The translations under genes were made by a program, and so were the position numbers. DNA of 10,240 bases from Acidobacteriota bacterium (GTDB lineage: Bacteria; Acidobacteriota; Thermoanaerobaculia; Multivoradales; JAHEKO01), in NCBI GenBank assembly GCA_029863825.1, contig JAOTUP010000035.1, positions 1 through 10,240 of the forward strand, written 5' to 3'. The notes beneath the pieces were generated by a model that was not told the origin of the DNA, ran no database searches, and saw only the letters and a program-made list of their open reading frames with translations. Of this stretch, positions 1 to 5,790 are shown piece after piece (position 1 is the stretch's first letter; the number at the start of each line of letters is the position of its first letter).

Positions 1-2943
1 CCCTACGCCAAAGTCGTGCGCGGCTACTCGTTTTTCGGGTTTTCGTTCGTGTACGTCATCTTCGACGACGGGACCGATCTTTATTGGGCTCGATCACGCG
101 TTCTGGAATACCTCTCCGGTCTGGCGCGGGAGCTCCCGGCCGGAGTCTCGCCGCAGCTCGGACCCGACGCAACCGGCGTGGGCTGGGCGTTCATGTACGT
201 CCTCAACTCGAAGGAACGATCCCTTGCCGACTTGAGGAGCATCCAGGACTGGTATCTGAAGTACGGATTGTCGTCGGTGGCCGGCGTCTCCGAGGTCGCT
301 TCCGTAGGTGGGTTCGTGCGCCAGTACCAGGTCGAGGTCGACCCGGTGCGGCTGCGTGCGTACGGTTTGCCGCTGCAGAAGGTGGGGCAAGCGATCAAGC
401 GATCCAATGTCGAGGTGGGAGGGCGATTGGTGGAGATGTCGGAGCGCGAGTTCATGGTTCGCGGTCGCGGCTACATCAAGGAGGTCCGGGACCTCGAGAA
501 TGTGGTTCTCTCGGCCGACGTGGGTGGCATACCGGTACTGCTCAAGGACGTGGCAAATGTGACCATCGGTCCGGAGATACGACGCGGACTGGCCGACTGG
601 AACGGTGAGGGAGAGACGGTCGGAGGCATAGTTGTCGTGAGATCGGGTGCCGATACGCTGTCGACCATTGCCAGAGTCAAGGAGCGGCTGGCCGAGCTCA
701 GCGCGGGATTGCCGGACGACGTCGAGATCTCCGTCGCCTACGACCGGACCGGCTTGATCGAACGGTCGATCAAAACGCTGACCCATACGCTGATTGAGGA
801 GTCGATTGTCGTCGCGCTGGTCTGCCTCGTCTTCCTGTTTCATGTCAGATCGGCCTTTGTGGCCATCGTCTCGATTCCCGTCTCGATCCTGCTTGCTTTC
901 GTCATCATGCGAATGCAGGGGCTGGGGGCCAACATCATGTCGCTGGGCGGCATCGCCATCTCCATCGGCGTGCTTGTCGATGCGGCGGTGATCATGGTGG
1001 AGAACGCCCACAAGCACTACGAAGAGTGGAGAGGAGAGCGCAGCCATTTCGAGATCATTCTGCGTTCGGCGCAGGAGGTCGGCCCGACGCTGTTCTTCAC
1101 TCTGCTGGTGATCACCGTGTCCTTCCTGCCGATCTTCACCCTGGAAGCGCAGGAGGGGCGACTCTTCAAGCCGCTGGCCTTCACCAAGACGTACGCCATG
1201 GCGCTCTCGTCGATCGTTGCCGTCACCGTGATCCCGGTGCTGATGTTCTGGTTCGTGCGCGGCAAGATGTTCAGCGAAGCTAAACATCCGGTCTCGCGCT
1301 TGCTGCGGTTCCTCTACACCCCGGTTCTCAGATGGGCGCTGCGGCGGCGCTGGCTGGTCATCGTCGCCATGTTGATCGTTCTGGCGGTCACCGTGGTGCC
1401 GGTGCAGCGCATCGGCTCGGAGTTCATGCCACCGCTGTGGGAGGGTGATCTCCTGTACATGCCGACGACCTTCCCGGGCATTTCTGGCACCAAGGCGCGC
1501 GAGATCCTGCAACAGACGGACAAGATCATTCGCTCGTTTCCCGAGGTCGAGTCGGTGTTCGGCAAAGTCGGGAGAGCGGAGACGGCCACTGATCCGGCTC
1601 CCCTGTCGATGCTCGAGACGACGATCGTGCTCAAGGATCCCAAAGACTGGCGCCCCGGTCTCACCAAGGATGACCTGATCGCCGAGCTGGACCGGGCGAT
1701 TCAGTTCCCGGGACTCACCAATGCCTGGACGATGCCGATCAAGACGCGCATCGACATGTTGTCGACCGGCATCAAGACGCCCGTGGGCATCAAGGTCGGC
1801 GGACCGGATCTCGTGGAGCTCGAACGCATAGCGGGCGAGATCGAGGCCATCGTCAAGCCGTTGCCGGGGACCCTGTCGGCCTTTGCCGAGCGCGTCATGG
1901 GTGGTAGCTACCTCGATTTCGACATCAATCGGGAAGCCGCGGCGCGCTTCGGATTGACTGTCGGCGACGTGCAGGACGTGGTGCAGTCGGCGGTTGGCGG
2001 GATGAACGTCTCGTGGACCGTAGAAGGACTCGAGCGCTACCCGATCAACGTCCGTTATCCTCGCGAGCTGCGCGACAATCCGGTGGCGCTGCGCGAGATT
2101 CTGGTCGCCACGCCGACCGGGGTCCAGGTGCCCCTCGGCCAGATTGTCGACATTCGCCTGCGCCAGGGCCCGCCGGGGATCAAGTCGGAGAACGCTCGCC
2201 CCAATGCCTGGGTGTATGTCGATCTGCGAGGCATCGATGTCGGGTCATGGGTGAAGCGAGCGCAGGCGGAGGTGGCGCAGCGGATCGAGCTACCCCCGGG
2301 ATACACGATCTTCTGGTCCGGACAGTTCGAGTACATGCAGCGCGCGCGGGCTCGTCTGATGGTGATCGTGCCGCTGACGCTGGCGGTCATCTTTCTCATT
2401 CTCTACATCCACACGAAATCGATCGTCAAGACGGCCATTGTCCTCTCGGCCATACCCTTTGCGCTCGTCGGCTCCATTTGGCTTCTGTACGTGCTCGACT
2501 ACAACTGGTCGATCGCGGTGTGGGTCGGCGTCATCGCCTTGGCCGGTCTGGCGGCGGAGACCGGGGTCGTCATGCTGCTGTATCTCGACATTGCGTATGA
2601 GGACTGGAAGCGCAAGGGACGGATGGAAAGCTATGCGAATCTGGCCGAAGCCGTGGACCACGGCGCGGTGCAGCGGATTCGTCCCAAGATGATGACGGTG
2701 ATGGCGACGTTCTTTTCGCTGGTGCCGATTCTCTGGGCCACGGGTACCGGCGCGGACGTCATGCGACGTATCGCCGCGCCGATGGTCGGAGGCGTCTTTA
2801 CCTCCTTCCTGGCGGAGCTCGTGGTGTTCCCCGTTATGTACTTCATCTGGCGGGCGATGCAGTTGCCGCGAGGGCCGCTGTCCGAGGCCGGCGAGAGCGG
2901 ACAGAGAAACGACTCGATTGGCGAAGCAGGAAGTGATCTGTAA
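1..2943 (+). CDS. cusA: CusA/CzcA-family heavy-metal efflux RND pump, 5' partial
   Basis: Inner-membrane proton-driven pump of the heavy-metal RND family, the engine of a tripartite CusCBA-type system exporting metal from periplasm or cytosol to the outside. The reading frame is open from base 1 (first codons read PYAKVVRGYS), so the N-terminal first helix and start lie outside the window; about 980 residues remain, against roughly 1,040 for the family. Visible landmarks are the YVIFDDGTDLYWARSRVLEY and GPDATGVGW segments of the first porter loop, membrane helices around 800-1260 and 2350-2860, and the proton-relay charges: Asp at 979-981 (GVLVDAAVIM), Glu at 2557-2559 (LAAETGVV) and Lys at 2686-2688 (RPKMMTV). 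Methionines at 1609, 1756 and 1897 match the spacing of the Cu(I)/Ag(I)-binding triad of E. coli CusA, which favours copper/silver over the zinc/cobalt CzcA type. The periplasmic adaptor and outer-membrane channel should lie upstream. Family assignment is firm; substrate is inferred. Confidence 0.95.
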   Translation, partial: PYAKVVRGYSFFGFSFVYVIFDDGTDLYWARSRVLEYLSGLARELPAGVSPQLGPDATGVGWAFMYVLNSKERSLADLRSIQDWYLKYGLSSVAGVSEVASVGGFVRQYQVEVDPVRLRAYGLPLQKVGQAIKRSNVEVGGRLVEMSEREFMVRGRGYIKEVRDLENVVLSADVGGIPVLLKDVANVTIGPEIRRGLADWNGEGETVGGIVVVRSGADTLSTIARVKERLAELSAGLPDDVEISVAYDRTGLIERSIKTLTHTLIEESIVVALVCLVFLFHVRSAFVAIVSIPVSILLAFVIMRMQGLGANIMSLGGIAISIGVLVDAAVIMVENAHKHYEEWRGERSHFEIILRSAQEVGPTLFFTLLVITVSFLPIFTLEAQEGRLFKPLAFTKTYAMALSSIVAVTVIPVLMFWFVRGKMFSEAKHPVSRLLRFLYTPVLRWALRRRWLVIVAMLIVLAVTVVPVQRIGSEFMPPLWEGDLLYMPTTFPGISGTKAREILQQTDKIIRSFPEVESVFGKVGRAETATDPAPLSMLETTIVLKDPKDWRPGLTKDDLIAELDRAIQFPGLTNAWTMPIKTRIDMLSTGIKTPVGIKVGGPDLVELERIAGEIEAIVKPLPGTLSAFAERVMGGSYLDFDINREAAARFGLTVGDVQDVVQSAVGGMNVSWTVEGLERYPINVRYPRELRDNPVALREILVATPTGVQVPLGQIVDIRLRQGPPGIKSENARPNAWVYVDLRGIDVGSWVKRAQAEVAQRIELPPGYTIFWSGQFEYMQRARARLMVIVPLTLAVIFLILYIHTKSIVKTAIVLSAIPFALVGSIWLLYVLDYNWSIAVWVGVIALAGLAAETGVVMLLYLDIAYEDWKRKGRMESYANLAEAVDHGAVQRIRPKMMTVMATFFSLVPILWATGTGADVMRRIAAPMVGGVFTSFLAELVVFPVMYFIWRAMQLPRGPLSEAGESGQRNDSIGEAGSDL

Positions 2944-2946
2944 GAA

Positions 2947-2961
2947 CCGCCGGAGAGGCGG
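2947..2961 (+). terminator. Short GC hairpin just after cusA
   Basis: CCGCC (2947-2951) and GGCGG (2957-2961) form a 5-bp all-GC stem with a GGAGA loop, beginning three bases after the cusA stop codon. No T-run follows, so it is at best a weak or factor-dependent terminator or an mRNA 3'-end stabiliser. The next gene starts only 54 bases later and could still be cotranscribed. Confidence 0.2.
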
Positions 2962-2975
2962 ACGAAAACCACGAC

Positions 2976-2987
2976 GATATTTGATAG
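2976..2987 (+). repeat. Copy 1 of a GATATTyGATAG motif before a start codon
   Basis: GATATTTGATAG ends 27 bases before the ATG at 3015. The same 12-mer with one substitution occurs at 3581-3592, before the next gene. It is AT-rich against a GC-rich background, so it could be part of a promoter (-10-like) or a regulator site. No good -35 box is visible upstream of either copy, and chance is not excluded. Confidence 0.25.
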
Positions 2988-3001
2988 TCAACAACGACCC
3001 C

Positions 3002-3007
3002 GAGGAG
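3002..3007 (+). promoter_or_regulatory. Shine-Dalgarno site for the DUF3347-like gene
   Basis: GAGGAG lies 7 bases before the ATG at 3015, an ideal spacing. It fixes the start, and is distinct from the ATG at 3008, which is in another frame. Confidence 0.7.
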
Positions 3008-3014
3008 ATGACTC

Positions 3015-3521
3015 ATGAGACATTCACCTGCACGAACAACCCTGATCCTGGTGCTCGCCGCCGGCCTTGCTGCCGGTGCTCGAGCCGGCGAGACAGACGC
3101 CTTCGAGGATGCGATGTCTCACTATGAGGCGATCAGAATAGAGTTGCTGAATGATTCGACGGATGGGATCGACGAGCACGCGCGAGGCATGGAGGAGCGA
3201 ATCGCGACGCTGGCAGAGGATCTGACCTACGAGGAGGCGGGTGTGCCGGAGTCGGTGTTGGCCGAGCTCGATGAGCTCCTCCCCGAGCTTGCGGTCGCAG
3301 TCGGCGAGCTGGCCGAGGCCGGTGATCTCGAGCAGGCAAGGGAAGCCCTGTTTGCGCTCAGCAAGCCGCTGGGTCGGTATCGCAAGCTGGCAGGGATCGA
3401 CGGCACGGTAGTCGCGTATTGCCCGATGGCCCAGAAAGCATGGATCCAACGCGAGGGGGAGCTCGGGAATCCCTACATGGGCCAGGCGATGCCGCGCTGC
3501 GGTCGCGTGATCGAGGATTGA
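3015..3521 (+). CDS. Exported DUF3347-like protein, putative copper-associated
   Basis: Predicted periplasmic protein of 168 residues. Residues 1-24 look like a Sec signal peptide (hydrophobic core LILVLAAGLAAG, likely cut after ARA). The middle (about 28-125) is acidic and largely helical. The C-terminus carries the diagnostic pattern: C136-P-M138, W143, N152-P-Y-M-G156, M159, C162-G163. This CPM...W...NPYxG..M..CG arrangement is typical of DUF3347-type domains, which occur on their own or at the end of CusB-like efflux adaptors; the conserved Cys and Met residues suit soft-metal binding, but that role is inferred. It sits 71 bases after the copper-type pump and in the same direction, which supports a periplasmic metal-binding or accessory role in efflux. 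An ideal ribosome binding site precedes the ATG. The domain match is from memory of the family pattern, not a search. Confidence 0.8.
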   Translation: MRHSPARTTLILVLAAGLAAGARAGETDAFEDAMSHYEAIRIELLNDSTDGIDEHARGMEERIATLAEDLTYEEAGVPESVLAELDELLPELAVAVGELAEAGDLEQAREALFALSKPLGRYRKLAGIDGTVVAYCPMAQKAWIQREGELGNPYMGQAMPRCGRVIED

Positions 3522-3544
3522 TCGCCTGTACGGAGCGTGTTGCA

Positions 3545-3573
3545 GGCCAGCGTCGGGGCGACCGACGCAGGCC
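3545..3573 (+). terminator. Strong hairpin between the DUF3347-like and DUF6265-like genes
   Basis: GCGTCGG (3550-3556) pairs perfectly with CCGACGC (3562-3568) around a 5-base GGCGA loop. After a single A-A mismatch the stem continues with GGCC (3545-3548) against GGCC (3570-3573), giving 11 base pairs in all. It begins 23 bases after the stop of the upstream gene. There is no T-run downstream, so it is not a textbook intrinsic terminator, but its strength and position suggest the end of the metal-efflux transcript or an RNA-stability element. Confidence 0.45.
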
Positions 3574-3580
3574 AAGACCG

Positions 3581-3592
3581 GATATTCGATAG
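3581..3592 (+). repeat. Copy 2 of a GATATTyGATAG motif before a start codon
   Basis: GATATTCGATAG ends 9 bases before the ATG at 3602 and lies 7 bases after the intergenic hairpin. It differs from the copy at 2976-2987 in one base. If its GATATT acts as a -10 element the transcript leader would be very short. The AGGA at its end (3591-3594) may double as a weak ribosome binding site. Confidence 0.25.
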
Positions 3593-3601
3593 GATGAACG
3601 C

Positions 3602-4123
3602 ATGGAGAGGCGCTGTCAGCGACGGGTAGCGGGACTCACGACGATGTTCGCGTTGACGATCGTTGTGCAGCTCAGTGCTTCGCCGCAGGAGACCGCGAAG
3701 CCGGACCCAGGCAAGCCGGCCGAATCCCTCTTGTCCACGCTCCACTGGTTGGCCGGACGATGGGAAGGCACGGAAGGCGAGGTCCGCTCCGAGGAAACAT
3801 GGACGGCGCCGGCCGGCGGGCTGATGTTGGGTTTGCACCGGGACGTGAGGTCGAACGAATCGGCGTTTTTCGAGTATCTCCGCATCGTCGAAGTTGAACG
3901 TGGACTCGTCTATATGGCGCAGCCTCTGGGTCGCCCGGCGACGGAGTTTCGACTGCAAGAGATCGGCGAGCGTCACGTCGTGTTCGAGAATCCCGAGCAC
4001 GACTTTCCGCAGCGCATTTCGTATCGACGAGACTTGGACGAAACCCTGGTTGTTCGCATCGAAGGCGAGAGCGGCGGCGACACGAAATCCGCGGAGTGGC
4101 GCTGGAGTCGCCTCGGTGAATGA
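3602..4123 (+). CDS. DUF6265-like exported protein of unknown function
   Basis: A 173-residue protein with a probable Sec signal peptide (basic start MERRCQRR, hydrophobic stretch about 11-24, likely cut near residues 25-28), so probably periplasmic. The mature part has the pattern I associate with DUF6265: HWLAGRWEG at 48-56, W67 followed by GGLMLG at 72-77, the FFEYLRI strand at 89-95, GLVYMAQP at 101-108, and the signature ENPEHDFPQRI at 129-139. Such proteins look like small lipocalin-like beta barrels; no reaction is known to me, so none is given. The start has only a weak AGGA 7 bases upstream. Its end overlaps the GTG start of the thioesterase gene by 8 bases, so the two are very likely cotranslated. 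Family identity is moderately sure, function unknown. Confidence 0.8.
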   Translation: MERRCQRRVAGLTTMFALTIVVQLSASPQETAKPDPGKPAESLLSTLHWLAGRWEGTEGEVRSEETWTAPAGGLMLGLHRDVRSNESAFFEYLRIVEVERGLVYMAQPLGRPATEFRLQEIGERHVVFENPEHDFPQRISYRRDLDETLVVRIEGESGGDTKSAEWRWSRLGE

Positions 4124-4553
4124 CGCGGAGAGCCACTATCGCAAGCTGGAGCGGCTCTACCTTCAGGCGCCGGTCAACCAGTATTACCGGCCGACGATCC
4201 GAATTGCGGAAGGTGAGGCCGAGGTCGGGATCGACGCGCGGCCGGATCTTCTGCACGCGGGCGGCGCGGTCCACGGATCCGTGTACTTCAAACTCCTCGA
4301 CGACTCGTGCTTTTTCGCCGTCAACTCGGTGGTGCCGGACGTCTTCGTTCTCACCGCGAGTTTCAGTGTGTACTTGACTCGTCCAGTGACCGAGGGAGGC
4401 ATGGTCGGAATCGGCAAAGTCGTGCACTCGGGCAGCCGCATGTTCATTGCCGAAGGTCAGGTCGTGGATCAGAGCGGGCGAATCGTGGGGCGCGGCAGTG
4501 GCAGCTTCATGCGAAGCGATATCGTTTTGAATGAGCGTGTGGGGTACGTCTGA
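4116..4553 (+). CDS. PaaI-like hotdog-fold thioesterase
   Basis: Cytoplasmic hotdog-fold protein of 145 residues, a usual length for PaaI-type acyl-CoA thioesterases, which hydrolyse acyl- or aryl-CoA to free acid and CoA. The central segment LHAGGAVHGSVYFKLLDDS (46-64) carries His53-Gly54 and Asp62, the same His-to-Asp spacing (9) as the catalytic HGG...D segment of PaaI; note HGS in place of HGG. Strand signatures ASFSVYLTRPV (81-91), GIGKVVHSGSRM (98-109) and IAEGQVVDQSG (111-121) complete the fold. No signal peptide or membrane segment is present. The GTG start at 4116 is chosen because GGAG (4104-4107) lies 8 bases upstream and the Pfam-like region begins soon after; the open frame further upstream is a shadow of the preceding gene. 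It overlaps that gene by 8 bases. The natural acyl group cannot be deduced. Confidence 0.85.
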   Translation: MNDAESHYRKLERLYLQAPVNQYYRPTIRIAEGEAEVGIDARPDLLHAGGAVHGSVYFKLLDDSCFFAVNSVVPDVFVLTASFSVYLTRPVTEGGMVGIGKVVHSGSRMFIAEGQVVDQSGRIVGRGSGSFMRSDIVLNERVGYV

Positions 4554-4572
4554 TGGGCGGGAGTCGAGCTCG

Positions 4573-5322
4573 ATGAAGCTTCGCATTGTCTCGTACAACA
4601 TCCATCGTGCGATCGGTGTCGATCGTCTGTTTCGCCCCCAACGTATCGCCGAGATCCTCGAGCATCACGATGGCGATATCGTGCTGCTGCAGGAGGTCGA
4701 CGAGGGCGTGCCGGGATCGCGCGAGCTGGATCTGGCCAAGGAGCTGGCGGCATTGCTCGAGTACCCGTACTTCGCCGTTGGCCACAACGTGAGTTTGCGT
4801 AAGGGGCGGTACGGCAATGCGACTTTGAGTCGGTACCCGATCCTCCGAGAACGAAACATCGACCTGACGATCGGTCGGCGCAAGCGCCGCGGGTGCCAAC
4901 ACACGACGATGACGGTTGAAAGTGTGAGCGGCCATCCGCACAGACTCGACGTTTTCAACCTTCACCTCGGGCTCTCAGTCAAGGAGCGCAGCCGGCAGGT
5001 CGGGCGGCTTGCCAGATCGCGGGAGTTTTCGGCGCTGGAGTCACGGGGGGCGTGCGTGGTCGGTGGCGACTTCAACGATTGGCGGTCACTGCTGAGTTCT
5101 TTCTTCGTTGAAGCACTGAGGTTCCATTGCGCGTCCAACGGCGACGGGTGGGGCGAGCGGCGCTGCATGAGGACGTATCCGTCATTCTCGCCGCGGGGTG
5201 CTCTCGACCGGATCTACTACCGTGGCTCGCTGAGGCTGATAACCTCTCGCCGCTGTCGGTTGAAGCGATCGCGAGTCGCCAGCGACCATCTGCCGATCAT
5301 CGCCGATTTCGAGCTTCATTGA
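4573..5322 (+). CDS. Endonuclease/exonuclease/phosphatase (EEP) family hydrolase
   Basis: A 249-residue metal-dependent phosphoesterase of the EEP superfamily (DNase I, exonuclease III and sphingomyelinase relatives). All core motifs are intact: SYNIH with Asn9, LLQEVD with Glu41, GRYGNATLSRYP (78-89), FNLHLG with His131, GGDFND with Asp166 and Asn168, LDRIY with Asp212 and the terminal SDHLPI with Asp238-His239. It resembles the short EEP proteins often annotated beside cardiolipin synthases; no such neighbour is seen here. No signal peptide or membrane segment is visible, implying a cytoplasmic enzyme. The start at 4573 is preferred because GGAG (4560-4563) precedes it by 9 bases and MKLRIVSYN is the usual family start; an in-frame ATG at 4531 would add 14 unrelated residues, lacks a binding site and overlaps the thioesterase gene. 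Whether it cuts nucleic acid, lipid or sugar phosphate is undetermined. Confidence 0.9.
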   Translation: MKLRIVSYNIHRAIGVDRLFRPQRIAEILEHHDGDIVLLQEVDEGVPGSRELDLAKELAALLEYPYFAVGHNVSLRKGRYGNATLSRYPILRERNIDLTIGRRKRRGCQHTTMTVESVSGHPHRLDVFNLHLGLSVKERSRQVGRLARSREFSALESRGACVVGGDFNDWRSLLSSFFVEALRFHCASNGDGWGERRCMRTYPSFSPRGALDRIYYRGSLRLITSRRCRLKRSRVASDHLPIIADFELH

Positions 5323-5343
5323 CGGTAGGCTCTCGAGGGTGCT

Positions 5344-5370
5344 GCACTGCTGCCGGCCACCGGCAGGTGC
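5344..5370 (+). promoter_or_regulatory. Intergenic hairpin upstream of the bacilliredoxin gene
   Basis: CTGCCGG (5350-5356) pairs with CCGGCAG (5360-5366) over a CCA loop, and GCAC (5344-5347) with GTGC (5367-5370) after a two-base TG bulge, making 11 base pairs. It starts 22 bases after the EEP stop and has no T-run. CCGGCAGG recurs at 5389-5396, next to the bacilliredoxin start region, and can pair with the same left arm (8 bp, 5350-5357 with 5388-5395). It may be a terminator-like or leader structure. Confidence 0.35.
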
Positions 5371-5399
5371 TGGTGCGGGGAGGATGAGCCGGCAGGAAT

Positions 5400-5404
5400 G
5401 GAGG
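5400..5404 (+). promoter_or_regulatory. Shine-Dalgarno site for the bacilliredoxin gene
   Basis: GGAGG lies 11 bases before the ATG at 5416. It favours that start over the in-frame ATG at 5398, whose nearest match (AGGA, 5394-5397) is adjacent to the codon and whose GGAGG (5379-5383) is about 14 bases away. The choice is not certain. Confidence 0.45.
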
Positions 5405-5415
5405 TGTCGAGCATC

Positions 5416-5790
5416 ATGGAGTCCGGACTGTCGAAGATCACGACGCTCGAGGAGCTCGATCGGTTTCTCGCTGAGTCGAACGAGCGGCCGATTTGGTTGC
5501 TCAAGCACAGTCTCGCCTGTCCGTTGTCGACGGAGGGCCTGAGAGAGTTCCAGAGGTTTGCCGCCAGCGCGGCGGACGCCGGGTCTTTCGCAGTGGTCGA
5601 AGTGCAAAACGCCAGAGCCATTTCCGACGAGCTCGCGCGTCGAACCGAGATTCGCCACGAGACGCCGCAGGCGATCATGTTCGTTCACGGGCGACCTCGG
5701 TGGCATGGGAGTCACTGGGCCATCACCTGCGAGGCGCTGGGCCGGGCGACTCGAGAGATCGGGAGTGCGACCGGCTCGGGCTCAGGATGA
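5416..5790 (+). CDS. ytxJ: Monothiol bacilliredoxin, YtxJ/BrxC family
   Basis: A 124-residue thioredoxin-fold protein of the BrxC/YtxJ family (formerly DUF2847), monothiol bacilliredoxins that in Bacillus reverse protein S-bacillithiolation. The evidence is family-specific: WLLKHSLACPLS (27-38) with the single active-site-position Cys35, VVEVQNARAIS (60-70) matching the strand and helix following it, EIRHETPQAIMF (78-89) containing the cis-proline loop, and HGSHWAIT (97-104). A second cysteine, Cys105, lies near the C-terminus. There is no signal peptide, so it should be cytoplasmic. An alternative start at 5398 would add six residues. The stop codon overlaps the start of the ankyrin gene as ATGA, implying translational coupling. 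Presence in a diderm-looking genome is notable, since it implies bacillithiol or a related low-molecular-weight thiol; that is inference, and the protein could serve another thiol. Confidence 0.85.
   Translation: MESGLSKITTLEELDRFLAESNERPIWLLKHSLACPLSTEGLREFQRFAASAADAGSFAVVEVQNARAISDELARRTEIRHETPQAIMFVHGRPRWHGSHWAITCEALGRATREIGSATGSGSG

Noticed and set aside
94..1512. Long open frame of 472 codons on the minus strand inside cusA
   Set aside because: It lies antisense to a clear RND pump; its translation is rich in Arg, His, Asp and Gln with no domain pattern, as expected for an antisense shadow in GC-rich DNA.
3894..4115. N-terminal extension of the thioesterase frame to an upstream ATG at 3894
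   Set aside because: This part overlaps the DUF6265 coding region and does not resemble hotdog proteins; the GTG at 4116 has a good ribosome binding site.
4531..4572. Upstream ATG for the EEP gene
   Set aside because: No ribosome binding site, overlap with the thioesterase gene, and the extra residues do not match the family; ATG at 4573 has GGAG 9 bases upstream.
3672..4601. Minus-strand open frame of 309 codons
   Set aside because: It spans two well-supported plus-strand genes (DUF6265-like and thioesterase) antisense and shows no recognisable motif.
5493..5786. Upstream start for the ankyrin frame
   Set aside because: It would overlap the bacilliredoxin gene almost fully and bury the obvious signal peptide that begins at 5787.
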